Shown here: in pieces, positions 49,089-60,099 of the stretch
Layout of the letters: each line of letters opens with the position of its first letter
Position numbering within the stretch: the stretch's first letter is position 1
From: Pseudomonas sp. TH15
Lineage (GTDB): Bacteria; Pseudomonadota; Gammaproteobacteria; Pseudomonadales; Pseudomonadaceae
Assembly: GCF_016651105.1 (NCBI RefSeq)
Contig: NZ_JAEKEL010000001.1
Location: 1 to 64,000 of the forward strand
Length of the DNA stretch: 64,000 nt
Direction of reading: 5' to 3'
Made by a program: the position numbers and the translations under genes
Notes under the pieces: model-generated
Seen by the model: the letters and a program-made list of their open reading frames with translations, nothing else
Database searches by the model: none
What the model was told of the DNA's origin: nothing

Positions 49089-49304
49089 TCAGGGCCGCAT
49101 AAAACCGTAGTCCTGGCCTTCATCGAGGTTCTCTGCGAGAAACTGCAACTCATCCGCCAGATCCTCGACACTGCGCACCGCCTTGCTCTGTTGCACCACC
49201 GCGCTGAGCAAGGCGCGCAGGCTCAACCCCGGATCAAACCCCACTTCCTGCGCCGCATCCAGACTGTGACGCAACTCCTGCCTTGCCCACTCGTAGACAC
49301 TCAT
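49089..49304 (-). CDS. Small conserved protein of unknown function
   Basis: 71 residues, starts MSVYEWARQELRHSLDAAQE; acidic, helical, no signal peptide. No family with a known job was recognised. AGGAG sits 6 nt before the ATG at 49304. Convergent with yacG, 22 bp between stops. Confidence 0.7.
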   Translation of the reverse strand: MSVYEWARQELRHSLDAAQEVGFDPGLSLRALLSAVVQQSKAVRSVEDLADELQFLAENLDEGQDYGFMRP

Positions 49305-49367
49305 TTCGATGCTCCTGTAGGTTTCCCGAAGCATGGAAGCGTCAGTGATTGAGGGATTTGATGTGGA

Positions 49368-50057
49368 TCAAGACTTGGGGTCGTCGTCTTTCCACGGTGC
49401 CGAAAGGTAGCGGGTGCGATTGAACGTCTCCAGCCATTCGGGGCAAAACACCACCAATGCGCTGATCACCATGCCGTTGATGAATGCCTCGGGAAAGATG
49501 ATCAGCCACAGATAGCCGATGAAGTCTTCCAGCCAGTACGGCATGGCAAAAATTTCGTCGAACCACAGCAACCAGAGCCCCACCAGCAGACAGAGCAATG
49601 CCGACAGCGCCGCCGCAAAGAAACCGGAAACGAAGATATACACAAAGGGATTACGCGGTTGCGCCCGCTCCACCAAGATCGCGCAGCACTCGGTGACCAG
49701 AACCGGAAGCAGAATCAGCAGCGAGCCATTCACCCCGACAGCCACCAAATCCTGTCGCCCAAGCAGCACCAGCCCCAGTTGCGCGACCAATCCACCGACA
49801 ATCGCCAGCGGCCAGTCCAACAAGAGCGTCACCGCCGTCATGCCGATAAAGTGATACGACACGCCGGTATCAAAATCCCGTCGCACCAACCACAGCATAA
49901 ACAGCGCGAACACCGTGCCAAACAGCAAATGCTGCCGACGCCGGTCGGAGAATAACTCGACCCACGGAGCGCGGCAGATCGCCCAAATCACCACGGGCAC
50001 ATAAATCAGCCAGCCGACTGTCAGACTTGTGAACGACAACAGTTCAGCACCGATCAT
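49368..50057 (-). CDS. CbiM-like energy-coupling-factor transporter permease
   Basis: 229-230 residues with about six to seven membrane helices. Resembles the CbiM/ECF S-component family (MIGAELLSFTSLTVGWLIYV; FPEAFINGMVISALVVF). No linked ATPase or transmembrane T component was seen, so the transported molecule, often a metal, is uncertain. GAGGGAATC precedes the ATG at 50057. Confidence 0.6.
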   Translation of the reverse strand: MIGAELLSFTSLTVGWLIYVPVVIWAICRAPWVELFSDRRRQHLLFGTVFALFMLWLVRRDFDTGVSYHFIGMTAVTLLLDWPLAIVGGLVAQLGLVLLGRQDLVAVGVNGSLLILLPVLVTECCAILVERAQPRNPFVYIFVSGFFAAALSALLCLLVGLWLLWFDEIFAMPYWLEDFIGYLWLIIFPEAFINGMVISALVVFCPEWLETFNRTRYLSAPWKDDDPKS

Positions 50058-50185
50058 GATTCCCTCACGTTTCAGCATTCCCACCCCGTAGGCGCTGCCG
50101 AAGGCTGGGATCCTTAAGTTGAAAAGTCTACACCGCTCGATGCAAAGCTATCTGCTTGTCGCATTTGAACGCTAAGCTTGGGCCT

Positions 50186-50812
50186 ATGGATGACTCAGAT
50201 TATTTACGCCTGCTGACCATCGCGGCCGAGCAAGCCAACGCGTTCCTGTCCAATGCCCGCAAATGGGAGCGTGAGCGTTGGGTCTGTCAACGCCTGCTGC
50301 AAGGCTTGAACATTCCCTATCGCGCCGACGAATTCGCCCCGGCCGGCGAGCCACCGGACGTGCTGTTTCGGGACGCCAGTTTCGAGGTGTTCTTCGTGCT
50401 CGACGAAGGCCGGCGCCTCAACGACGAATGGCGCGACGAACTGCAACGTCGGCGCAGCGCGTTTTCCCTGAGTTCGCTGGTGCGCCGCGAGGCCAAGCCC
50501 CGGCGCATTCCGGCCAATGAGTTCTTGCTGAGACTGGCGCCGACCTTGCGCAAAAAAGCCCACAACTACAAAGAACGCGGGATGGACTTGGGGGAGCTCG
50601 ATATCATCGCCTTCGCCAGTCTCAAGCGCGAAGTGCTGGACCTGAACAGCCATTTCCCGCCACCCACCGAATACCTGCGCCAAGGCTGGCGCTCGTTATC
50701 GCTGGTCGGCCCGACGTTCGCCCGCGTGCTCTTTGCCCATCCGGATGCCCCGGATTTCCTGCGCAGCAACCTGGGACGCAGCATCGTCTTCGACGTCGGG
50801 ATCAGCCTTTGA
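50186..50812 (+). CDS. DUF1780 protein
   Basis: 208 residues, mixed alpha/beta, basic and acidic stretches. Matches DUF1780 (ARKWERERWVCQRLLQGL; PPDVLFRDASFEVFFVLDEGRRLNDEW); the PDVLF-x-FEVFFV pattern recalls PD-(D/E)xK nuclease cores, but no activity is claimed. Start taken at the ATG at 50186 (MDDSDYLRLL). Its stop overlaps the next gene. Confidence 0.7.
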   Translation: MDDSDYLRLLTIAAEQANAFLSNARKWERERWVCQRLLQGLNIPYRADEFAPAGEPPDVLFRDASFEVFFVLDEGRRLNDEWRDELQRRRSAFSLSSLVRREAKPRRIPANEFLLRLAPTLRKKAHNYKERGMDLGELDIIAFASLKREVLDLNSHFPPPTEYLRQGWRSLSLVGPTFARVLFAHPDAPDFLRSNLGRSIVFDVGISL

Positions 50813-51336
50813 GCCCGTTGCAGGAATTGATTGCCGAAGTGCCGCAACAAGGTCGCGTGCGCTGGATCGGTGTGCGCCCGGAACCTCACGTGCCGATGAT
50901 CGAACTGGATGCCGTGGAAGCGCGACTTGAGGCAGGTCTGACCGGTGATCGCGCCCGTCCCGGAGTACGCAATGCGCGGCAAGTGACGCTGATTCAGTGG
51001 GAACATCTGGCTGTGATCAGTTCGCTGATGGGACGCCCGGACGAAAAACCGGTGCTGCCTGATGAATTGCGGCGCAACCTCGCTATCAGCGGTATTAACC
51101 TGTTCAGCCTCAAGGGACGTCGCTTCAAAATCGGCCAGGCGATTTTCGAAACCACCGGCTGGTGCCAACCTTGCGCACGTCTTCAAAACAACCTCGGCCC
51201 CGGGACATTTCAGGCCGTTCGCGGCCATGGCGGAATCACCGCCCGAGTGATACAAAGTGGAATCATTCGACTGGACGATACGGTGAGTGTCGAGCCCATC
51301 CCGGACAGCGGCTATGCTCCGTTCAACGTTCGTTAA
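50809..51336 (+). CDS. MOSC-domain protein
   Basis: 175 residues, one MOSC domain: GLTGDRARPGVRNARQVTLIQWEHL, RRNLAISGINLFSLKGRRFKIG, the conserved Cys in TGWCQPC, and GHGGITARVI. MOSC domains bind the molybdenum cofactor or carry sulfur. Start uncertain: a TTG at 50809 overlaps the DUF1780 stop (TTGA); no ATG suits. Confidence 0.8.
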   Translation: MSPLQELIAEVPQQGRVRWIGVRPEPHVPMIELDAVEARLEAGLTGDRARPGVRNARQVTLIQWEHLAVISSLMGRPDEKPVLPDELRRNLAISGINLFSLKGRRFKIGQAIFETTGWCQPCARLQNNLGPGTFQAVRGHGGITARVIQSGIIRLDDTVSVEPIPDSGYAPFNVR

Positions 51337-51392
51337 ATCTGCCTGTAGCTTCTACACATTCAGCAACGTCTACTCCCCTGACGAGGCCTAAT

Positions 51393-51566
51393 ATGACCAG
51401 CCGCCTGAACCCCGACGACCAGAAGCATGTCGAAGAGTACCTGCACTTGTCCCAACACCAAGTCGAGCGCCGGCCTTTCAGGCCGTGGATGCTCCTGGTG
51501 GTGGTGCTGGCAGTGACCATTGGTTTGGGCCTGTTGAGCCGACTGATCAGTTACCTGACGCTATGA
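51393..51566 (+). CDS. DUF3094 small membrane protein
   Basis: 57 residues. MTSRLNPDDQKHVEEYLHLS, a polar region, then one membrane helix (MLLVVVLAVTIGLGLLSRLI). Matches the DUF3094 family. ACGAGG lies before the ATG. Between the MOSC and ndh genes; function unknown. Confidence 0.8.
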   Translation: MTSRLNPDDQKHVEEYLHLSQHQVERRPFRPWMLLVVVLAVTIGLGLLSRLISYLTL

Positions 51567-51626
51567 GCTGCCTCGCGCTCGCTCGGGTAATCGCACCGAT
51601 TTCTTTTAGCCTTGCGAGATATCCCC

Positions 51627-52925
51627 ATGACTCATCGTATTGTTATCGTTGGCGGCGGCGCCGGCGGTCTGGAGTTGGCTACCCGTCTGGGTAAGACTCT
51701 GGGCAAGCGCGGCACGGCCAGTGTGATGCTGGTCGACGCGAACCTGACCCACATATGGAAACCGCTGTTGCACGAAGTGGCGGCAGGGTCGCTGAACTCA
51801 TCCGAAGACGAACTCAACTATGTTGCCCAAGCGAAATGGAACCACTTCGAGTTCCAGCTGGGGCGCATGAGCGGGCTTGATCGCGCACAGAAAAAAATCC
51901 AGCTGGCCGCCACCTACGACGACGCCGGCGTGGAACTGGTGCCGGCCCGTGAACTGGGCTACGACTCGCTGGTGATTGCCGTCGGCAGTACCACCAACGA
52001 TTTCGGCACCCAGGGCGCAGCGCAGCACTGCCTGTTCCTCGACACCCGCAAACAGGCCGAGCGTTTTCATCAGCAATTGCTCAACCATTACTTGCGCGCC
52101 CATGCCGGGCAAACCGATGTCGAGGAGCAAATCAGCGTGGCCATCGTTGGCGCCGGGGCCACTGGCGTCGAGCTGGCGGCAGAACTGCACAACGCCGCCC
52201 ATGAATTGGCAGCCTACGGTCTGGACCGGATCAAACCGGAAAACATGCACATCACCCTGATCGAAGCCGGGCCACGGGTGCTGCCAGCCTTGCCGGAACG
52301 TATCGGCGGGCCTGTGCATAAAACCCTGGAGAAACTCGGGGTCAACGTCATGACCAATGCGGCCGTCAGTGAAGTCACCGCCGACAGCCTGATCACTGCC
52401 GATGGCAAAGTGATCAACGCCAGCCTGAAAGTCTGGGCCGCCGGGATTCGTGCACCGGGTTTCCTGAAGGACATCGATGGCCTGGAAACCAACCGCATCA
52501 ACCAGCTGCAAGTGCTGCCGACCCTGCAAACCACCCGAGACGAGAACATCTTCGCCTTCGGTGACTGCGCCGCTTGCCCGCAACCGGGCACCGACCGCAA
52601 CGTACCGCCACGGGCCCAGGCTGCGCATCAACAGGCGTCGTTGCTGGCCAAATCCCTGAAGCTGCGGATCGAAGGCAAAGCATTGCCGGAGTACAAGTAC
52701 ACCGATTACGGCTCGCTGATCTCGCTGTCGCGTTTTTCGGCTGTGGGTAACTTGATGGGCAACCTCACCGGCAGCGTGATGCTGGAAGGCTGGCTGGCGC
52801 GGATGTTTTACGTGTCGTTGTACCGGATGCATCAGATGGCGTTGTATGGCGCGTTTCGGACGGCGATGTTGATGCTCGGTAGCAAGATTGGGCGCGGGAC
52901 TGAGCCGCGGCTGAAACTGCACTAA
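51627..52925 (+). CDS. ndh: NDH-2, type II NADH:quinone oxidoreductase
   Basis: 432 residues. Two Rossmann folds: FAD GGGAGGLELATRLG near the N-terminus, NADH VGAGATGVELAAEL near 178; the FAD-binding IFAFGDCAACP; a C-terminal amphipathic part (FYVSLYRMHQMALYG). Non-proton-pumping NADH oxidation at the membrane. Start at ATG 51627; an upstream frame adds only 5 residues. Confidence 0.95.
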   Translation: MTHRIVIVGGGAGGLELATRLGKTLGKRGTASVMLVDANLTHIWKPLLHEVAAGSLNSSEDELNYVAQAKWNHFEFQLGRMSGLDRAQKKIQLAATYDDAGVELVPARELGYDSLVIAVGSTTNDFGTQGAAQHCLFLDTRKQAERFHQQLLNHYLRAHAGQTDVEEQISVAIVGAGATGVELAAELHNAAHELAAYGLDRIKPENMHITLIEAGPRVLPALPERIGGPVHKTLEKLGVNVMTNAAVSEVTADSLITADGKVINASLKVWAAGIRAPGFLKDIDGLETNRINQLQVLPTLQTTRDENIFAFGDCAACPQPGTDRNVPPRAQAAHQQASLLAKSLKLRIEGKALPEYKYTDYGSLISLSRFSAVGNLMGNLTGSVMLEGWLARMFYVSLYRMHQMALYGAFRTAMLMLGSKIGRGTEPRLKLH

Positions 52926-52948
52926 TATTTTCGGCGCTGGTTAGGACC

Positions 52949-53044
52949 TCTTCGCGGGCAAGCCTCGCTCCTACATTGGATCTGCGTCGCGCACAAAATG
53001 TGCGACCAACAAAGATCAATTGTGGGAGCGTGGCTTGCCCGCGA
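52949..53044. repeat. REP doublet in inverted-out arrangement
   Basis: Left arm TTCGCGGGCAAGCCTCGCTC, right arm GTGGGAGCGTGGCTTGCCCG. The arms are reversed relative to the other doublets, with a central GTCGC-GCACAAAATGTGC-GAC hairpin. Convergent gap of ndh and the chemoreceptor. Confidence 0.85.
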
Positions 53045-53075
53045 TGCATTCACCTCGGTTTAACCTGCCTTTCGT

Positions 53076-54719
<1,644 letters not shown>

Positions 54720-54811
54720 TTATGGGCGGGAGGGAAGCGCTGTTTGCGCTCCGATGGCTCGTTATCGGCAAGTTGTACGACGACTTGAAGCGTATTCACT
54801 TTTTCAAAGAC

Positions 54812-54848
54812 AAAAAAAATCCCCGTATCTTTCGATACGAGGATTTTT
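54812..54848 (-). terminator. Terminator after the tRNA cluster
   Basis: AAAAATCCCCGTATC-TTTC-GATACGAGGATTTTT: long stem with one mismatch, just after the last tRNA-Pro on the minus strand. Confidence 0.85.
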
Positions 54849-54852
54849 AATA

Positions 54853-54929
54853 TGGTCGGGGTAAGGGGATTCGAACTCCTGACATCCTGCTCCCAAAGCA
54901 GGCGCGCTACCGGACTGCGCTATACCCCG
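54853..54929 (-). tRNA. tRNA-Pro(TGG), second copy
   Basis: 77 nt incl. encoded CCA. Begins CGGGGTATAGCGCAGTCCGG; anticodon loop TTTGGGA reads TGG; 7-bp acceptor stem and T loop TTCGAATC. Identical over its length to the copy at 55108. A terminator lies between it and tRNA-Lys. Confidence 0.96.
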
Positions 54930-54931
54930 GT

Positions 54932-54959
54932 AAAAAAAAGGCGACCACTCAGTCGCCTT
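54932..54959 (-). terminator. Internal terminator in the tRNA cluster
   Basis: On the minus strand AAGGCGAC-TGAGTG-GTCGCCTT then a T run (54932-54938 are A on plus). It lies immediately before the second tRNA-Pro. Confidence 0.8.
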
Positions 54960-55026
54960 CTTCTTCGATCAGCGCTTTTGGCCTCTGATCTTAAGATCTG
55001 ATCCCAGCGTTAACTGGTTTCAAAAA

Positions 55027-55102
55027 TGGTGGGTCGTGTGGGATTCGAACCTACGACCAATTGGTTAAAAGCCAACTGCTCTACCAACTGAGCTAACGAC
55101 CC
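55027..55102 (-). tRNA. tRNA-Lys(TTT)
   Basis: 76 nt incl. CCA. Begins GGGTCGTTAGCTCAGTTGG; anticodon loop CTTTTAA reads TTT; pairing acceptor ends GGGTCG/CGACCC. Confidence 0.96.
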
Positions 55103-55107
55103 AAAAA

Positions 55108-55184
55108 TGGTCGGGGTAAGGGGATTCGAACTCCTGACATCCTGCTCCCAAAGCAGGCGCGCTACCGGACTGCGCTATACCCCG
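55108..55184 (-). tRNA. tRNA-Pro(TGG), first copy
   Basis: 77 nt, the same sequence as 54853-54929, five bp before tRNA-Lys in transcription order. Confidence 0.96.
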
Positions 55185-55193
55185 GTTTGAAAT

Positions 55194-55269
55194 TGGCTCC
55201 GTGACCAGGACTCGAACCTGGGACCCAATGATTAACAGTCATTTGCTCTACCGACTGAGCTATCACGGA
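55194..55269 (-). tRNA. tRNA-Asn(GTT)
   Basis: 76 nt incl. CCA. Begins TCCGTGATAGCTCAGTCGG; anticodon loop CTGTTAA reads GTT. First of the cluster. Confidence 0.96.
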
Positions 55270-55355
55270 ACTACATATTTCAATTTACAACGGTGAAGCT
55301 TGCTGCATCTCTTCGACCCGTTCGCATCGCTGCGTTCGTGTGTCTGAGGCGCGCT

Positions 55356-55383
55356 ATTCTACAATCTTAAGCACCTCTGTCAA
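55356..55383 (-). promoter_or_regulatory. tRNA cluster promoter
   Basis: TTGACA (55378-55383), 16 bp, TAGAAT (55356-55361) on the minus strand, followed by the GC-rich AGCGCGCC discriminator typical of stringently controlled stable-RNA promoters. Confidence 0.85.
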
Positions 55384-55521
55384 CCCCCTAAATTGCATTC
55401 AAGTTAATGATTTGCAACTTATTTCAGATTTCTGCTTGGGGAGCAGAAACCCTTCCGGGTGACTTACTGCGGGGCGCACTTTACAAGCCTTTTCCTTAGA
55501 GTTCAACAGCCTGGCGAAAAA

Positions 55522-55550
55522 AAGGCCTCGCAATGCGAGGCCTTCTTTAT
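55522..55550 (-). terminator. clpB terminator
   Basis: AAGGCCTCGC-AAT-GCGAGGCCTT, with a T-rich tail on the minus strand (plus aaaaaa at 55517-55523). 17 bp after the clpB stop. Confidence 0.88.
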
Positions 55551-55567
55551 TTCACTGGCATTACGGC

Positions 55568-58132
55568 TCAGGAGAAAACGATTTCGTCGTTTTCTACAAT
55601 GCCGACAGCCGTCTCGCCCGGCAGGAAACGACCGGACAGAATCAACTGCGCCAACGGGTTCTCGATCCAGCGCTGGATCGCTCGTTTGAGCGGCCGTGCG
55701 CCATAGACCGGGTCGTAACCCACTGCGATCAACTTATCCATCGCCTCAGGGCTGAGCTCCAGTTTCAGCTCACGCTCGGTCAGGCGACTGCGCAGACGAC
55801 CCAACTGGATCTCGGTGATGCCCGCAATCTGATCCCGCGCCAACGGTTCAAAGATCACCACTTCGTCGACTCGGTTGATGAACTCCGGCCGGAAGTGCGT
55901 GGAAATCGCATCCATCACTGCCGCGCGCTGGGCTTCACGATCACCGACCAACTCCTGGATCTGTACCGAGCCCAGGTTTGAGGTCATGACGATCACGGTG
56001 TTTTTGAAATCCACCGTGCGGCCATGGCTATCCGTCAGTCGGCCGTCTTCCAGCACTTGCAGCAAGATGTTGAAGACGTCCGGGTGGGCCTTCTCGACCT
56101 CGTCCAGGAGGATTACCGAGTAAGGCTTGCGACGCACCGCCTCAGTCAGGTAACCGCCCTCTTCATAGCCTACGTAGCCTGGTGGCGCACCAATCAGTCG
56201 AGCCACGGAATGTTTCTCCATGAACTCGGACATATCGATGCGAATCATCGCCTCTTCAGTATCAAAGAGGAATTCGGCCAGCGCCTTACACAGCTCGGTC
56301 TTACCGACCCCGGTCGGGCCGAGGAACATGAACGAACCACTCGGGCGATTCGGGTCGGACAACCCGGCACGGGAACGCCGCACCGCATTGGAGACCGCGA
56401 TCACCGCTTCGTCCTGGCCGATCACACGTTGGTGCAACAGGCTTTCCATCTTCATCAGCTTGTCGCGCTCGCCTTCGAGCATTTTCGACACCGGAATGCC
56501 GGTCCACTTCGACACGACTTCAGCGATCTCTTCTTCGGTCACCTTGCTGCGCAGCAACTGGTTTTCGCTTTTGCCGTGCTGGTCGACCATTTGCAGGCTG
56601 CGCTCCAGGTCCGGGATAACCCCGTATTGCAGCTCGGCCATGCGGTTCAAGTCGCCTTTGCGGCGGGCAGCTTCCAGCTCCTGACGGGACTGTTCGATTT
56701 TCTGCTGGATCTGCGCCGAGCCTTGGACTTCGGCCTTTTCCGCGTTCCAGATTTCTTCGAGGTCCGAATACTCACGTTCCAGGCGAACGATTTCTACCTG
56801 GAGTTTTTCCAGGCGTTTAATCGCCGCTTCGTCGCTTTCTTTCTTCAGCGCCTGGGACTCCACCTTCAGCTGAATCAGACGACGCTCCAGACGGTCGAGC
56901 ACTTCCGGCTTGGAATCGATCTCCATGCGGATACGGCTGGCAGCCTCGTCGATCAGGTCGATGGCCTTGTCCGGCAACTGACGGTCAGTGATGTAGCGAT
57001 GGCTGAGCTTGGCCGCCGCGATGATCGCGCCGTCGGTGATCGCTACCTTGTGGTGAACCTCATACCGCTCTTTCAAGCCCCGCAAGATAGCAATGGTGTC
57101 TTCTTCACTCGGCTCTTCCACCAATACTTTCTGGAAGCGCCGCTCGAGGGCCGCGTCCTTCTCTATATATTGGCGGTACTCGTTGAGCGTGGTCGCGCCG
57201 ACGCAGTGCAGTTCGCCGCGAGCCAATGCCGGTTTGAGCATGTTGCCGGCATCCATCGAGCCTTCGCCTTTACCGGCGCCGACCATGGTGTGCAGTTCGT
57301 CGATGAACAGAATGATCTGCCCTTCCTGCTTCGACAGCTCATTGAGCAGGGATTTGAGGCGTTCTTCGAACTCGCCGCGATACTTGGCACCAGCAATCAG
57401 CGCGCCCATGTCCAGGGACAACAGACGTTTGCCTTTGAGACCATCCGGCACTTCGCCGTTGATGATCCGTTGGGCCAGGCCTTCGGCGATGGCGGTTTTA
57501 CCCACGCCAGGCTCACCGATCAGCACCGGGTTGTTCTTGGTACGGCGCTGCAGAACCTGAATGGTCCGGCGAATTTCGTCGTCACGGCCAATCACCGGAT
57601 CGAGCTTGCCTTCTTCGGCGCGCTTGGTCAGGTCGACGGTGTACTTATCCAGCGCCTGACGCGACTCTTCGTGGTTGGCGTCGTTAACCGCTTCGCCGCC
57701 ACGCAGGTTGTTGATCGCGTTTTCCAGGGCTTTCTTGCTCACGCCTTGGCCGAGCAGCAGTTTGCCGAGCTTGTTGTTGTCGTCCATGGCGGCGAGCAAC
57801 ACCAGTTCGCTGGAGATGAACTGATCACCCTTCTGCTGGGCCAGGCGATCGGCCTGGTTGAGCAGACGCGCCAAATCTTGCGACATGTTCACGTCGCCGG
57901 TCGGGTTCTGGATTTTCGGCAGTTGGTCGAGCTCTTTGGTCAGCTCTTTGCGCAGGCTGTTGACGTCAAAGCCGACTTGCATCAACAGGGGTTTGATCGA
58001 ACCACCCTGTTGTTCAAGCATCGCTTGCATCAAGTGCGCCGGTTCAATGCCTGGATGATCGAGGCCGACGGCCAGGGATTGGGCGTCGGATAGAGCTAAC
58101 TGCAATTTGCTGGTTAAACGGTCTATACGCAT
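55568..58132 (-). CDS. clpB: ClpB disaggregase
   Basis: 854 residues. N-terminal Clp repeat domain, NBD1 Walker [14 protein letters not shown] (about 204), a coiled-coil M domain about 400-530 that marks ClpB, NBD2 Walker [12 protein letters not shown] (about 605) and Walker [12 protein letters not shown]. No IGL/F loop for ClpP, so it is a disaggregase working with DnaK. Heat-shock promoter upstream; SD AAGGAAGG. Confidence 0.97.
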   Translation of the reverse strand: MRIDRLTSKLQLALSDAQSLAVGLDHPGIEPAHLMQAMLEQQGGSIKPLLMQVGFDVNSLRKELTKELDQLPKIQNPTGDVNMSQDLARLLNQADRLAQQKGDQFISSELVLLAAMDDNNKLGKLLLGQGVSKKALENAINNLRGGEAVNDANHEESRQALDKYTVDLTKRAEEGKLDPVIGRDDEIRRTIQVLQRRTKNNPVLIGEPGVGKTAIAEGLAQRIINGEVPDGLKGKRLLSLDMGALIAGAKYRGEFEERLKSLLNELSKQEGQIILFIDELHTMVGAGKGEGSMDAGNMLKPALARGELHCVGATTLNEYRQYIEKDAALERRFQKVLVEEPSEEDTIAILRGLKERYEVHHKVAITDGAIIAAAKLSHRYITDRQLPDKAIDLIDEAASRIRMEIDSKPEVLDRLERRLIQLKVESQALKKESDEAAIKRLEKLQVEIVRLEREYSDLEEIWNAEKAEVQGSAQIQQKIEQSRQELEAARRKGDLNRMAELQYGVIPDLERSLQMVDQHGKSENQLLRSKVTEEEIAEVVSKWTGIPVSKMLEGERDKLMKMESLLHQRVIGQDEAVIAVSNAVRRSRAGLSDPNRPSGSFMFLGPTGVGKTELCKALAEFLFDTEEAMIRIDMSEFMEKHSVARLIGAPPGYVGYEEGGYLTEAVRRKPYSVILLDEVEKAHPDVFNILLQVLEDGRLTDSHGRTVDFKNTVIVMTSNLGSVQIQELVGDREAQRAAVMDAISTHFRPEFINRVDEVVIFEPLARDQIAGITEIQLGRLRSRLTERELKLELSPEAMDKLIAVGYDPVYGARPLKRAIQRWIENPLAQLILSGRFLPGETAVGIVENDEIVFS

Positions 58133-58205
58133 GGGTCACCTTCCTTTTGAGCAGGCCGGACCTAAAAAACCATCCTGAGTGAAGAAACCTGCCAGATACC
58201 TCACT

Positions 58206-58233
58206 AGATGCGGTCGATTCTGGGAGTTTCAAG
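58206..58233 (-). promoter_or_regulatory. Sigma-32 heat-shock promoter of clpB
   Basis: CTTGAAA (58227-58233), 13 bp, CCGCATCT (58206-58213) on the minus strand, close to CTTGAAA-N13-CCCCATNT. About 75 bp before the ATG. Confidence 0.8.
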
Positions 58234-58263
58234 CGTCATACGGTTGATGTAGATCAGGGAAGC

Positions 58264-58989
58264 TTAGTCTTCGAGCCAGATCAAAGAGGCAAACCGACCA
58301 GTGTGTGGACTGCGGCGGTAAGAAAAGAAGCGTGGATCGGTCACGGTGCAGAAACCGCCACCATAAACAGCGGTGACGCCACGAGCGGCCAGACGCAAAC
58401 GCGCGAGCTCATAGATGTCGGCCATGAACTTGCCGGCGTTCTGACTCGGAACGAAGGCTTTAGCAGCCTCAGGCAGTTGCTGGATGAAGACTTCCCGTAC
58501 TTCGGGGCCGACTTCAAAGGCTTGCGGGCCTATGGCCGGGCCGAGCCAGACCAGCACCTCATGCGGTGCCACGGCCAGACTGTCGAGGGTCGCCTCCAGC
58601 ACACCCGCCGCCAGCCCGCGCCAGCCGGCATGGGCTGCCGCGACGCGAGTGCCGGCACGGTCGCAGAACAGTGCAGGCAGGCAATCTGCCGTCATCGCCG
58701 TGCAGGCAATACCGGGCGTCGCCGTCCAACTGGCGTCGGCAGTGGCTACCAGACCTGGATCAGCATGAGACACAGCAATGCCGTGAACCTGCTGTAACCA
58801 GGCCGGTTGAATAGAGAAATGATCGGTGAGGCGACGGCGATTTTCGGCCACAGCGTCTGGGCTGTCGTCGACGTGATCGCCGAGGTTGAGGCTGTCGAAC
58901 GGCGCCAGACTGACGCCGCCCGCACGGGTGGTCACACAGGCTTTCACCCCGGCAGGCGCAGGCCAGTCGGGAATCAGCCAGTCGCTCAT
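58264..58989 (-). CDS. pgeF: PgeF, peptidoglycan editing factor (laccase-domain)
   Basis: 241 residues, YfiH/DUF152. Zinc-site residues in QQVHGIAV, TADCLPALF and AHAGWRGLAAGVLE. Removes wrongly incorporated amino acids from muropeptide precursors; older name polyphenol oxidase. ATGA overlap of 4 bp with rluD. Confidence 0.92.
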   Translation of the reverse strand: MSDWLIPDWPAPAGVKACVTTRAGGVSLAPFDSLNLGDHVDDSPDAVAENRRRLTDHFSIQPAWLQQVHGIAVSHADPGLVATADASWTATPGIACTAMTADCLPALFCDRAGTRVAAAHAGWRGLAAGVLEATLDSLAVAPHEVLVWLGPAIGPQAFEVGPEVREVFIQQLPEAAKAFVPSQNAGKFMADIYELARLRLAARGVTAVYGGGFCTVTDPRFFSYRRSPHTGRFASLIWLED

Positions 58990-59948
58990 CCGATGAACGC
59001 CTCACGGTCTTGCTTGAGCAGGGTCAGCAACCAGACGAAATCGTCCGGAAGTGGCGATTCCCAGCTCATGCGTTTACCGGTCGTCGGATGATCCAGCTCC
59101 AGGAACCGCGCATGCAGTGCCTGACGTGGAAACGCCTTCAACGATTCGACCATGGTCACACTGGCTGCCGGCGGGATACGGAAACGACCGCCGTAGGCAG
59201 GATCTCCGACCAACGGGAAGTTGATGTGAGACATATGCACACGAATCTGGTGCGTACGACCGGTTTCCAGCTTCACCCGCACGTGAGTGTGGGAGCGGAA
59301 ACGCTCGAGCACGCGGTAGTGGCTGACGGCTTGCTTGCCACCTTCCATCACCGCCATGCGCTGGCGTTGCTGGCCGTGACGACCGATCGGCGCGTTGATT
59401 TTGCCGCCGGCGGTCACCACACCGATCACGATGCACTCGTAGATCCGGCTGACGCTGCGACTCTGCAACTGTGTTACCAGCTGCGTCTGCGCTTGAATGG
59501 TCTTGGCCACCACCATCAGACCAGTGGTGTCCTTGTCCAGGCGATGCACGATACCGGCGCGGGGCACATTGATAATGTCCGGCACGTGGTGCAGCAAGGC
59601 GTTGAGCAAGGTGCCGTCAGCGTGACCGGCAGCCGGATGCACCACCAGACCCGCAGGTTTGTTGATCACCAGGATGTCGTCATCTTCATAGACGATGTCC
59701 AGCTCAATGTCCTGAGCGATCCATTCGCCCTGAGCTTCCTGCTCGGCGGTTAGCTCAAGAATGGCGCCACCATGAACGATGTCTCGCGGGCGGATAACCG
59801 CCCCATCCACAGTCAGGCGGCCGTCTTTGATCCAGGCGGAAAGGCGCGAGCGCGAGTGCTCAGCGAATAATTGTGCGGCGACTTGATCGAGGCGTTGGCC
59901 GCCCAATTCGGACGGCACCTCTGCGCGAAGTTCAATTTTATCGGACAT
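58986..59948 (-). CDS. rluD: RluD, 23S rRNA pseudouridine synthase
   Basis: 320 residues. N-terminal S4 domain ([22 protein letters not shown]), then the synthase with catalytic Asp in [25 protein letters not shown]. Modifies helix 69 (U1911/1915/1917 in E. coli numbers). Starts MSDKIEL; divergent from bamD over 151 bp. Coupled to pgeF. Confidence 0.95.
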   Translation of the reverse strand: MSDKIELRAEVPSELGGQRLDQVAAQLFAEHSRSRLSAWIKDGRLTVDGAVIRPRDIVHGGAILELTAEQEAQGEWIAQDIELDIVYEDDDILVINKPAGLVVHPAAGHADGTLLNALLHHVPDIINVPRAGIVHRLDKDTTGLMVVAKTIQAQTQLVTQLQSRSVSRIYECIVIGVVTAGGKINAPIGRHGQQRQRMAVMEGGKQAVSHYRVLERFRSHTHVRVKLETGRTHQIRVHMSHINFPLVGDPAYGGRFRIPPAASVTMVESLKAFPRQALHARFLELDHPTTGKRMSWESPLPDDFVWLLTLLKQDREAFIG

Positions 59949-60099
59949 GCTCAGACTAGGCGTCGGCACAGCCTTTGGTTTCGGCTGCGCGCTTGTGGTT
60001 AAATACGGCGTCTTTTGCCCCGATGCTATTCAAAGGGGCGCTCATCATAACAGGACGGCCCCGCCCAAGACAGCGGCCGTCATAGGGACGCAAGCCGCC

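Noticed and set aside
54853..55269. Genomic island attachment at the tRNA genes
   Set aside because: No integrase or partial tRNA repeat is seen; flanking genes are core.
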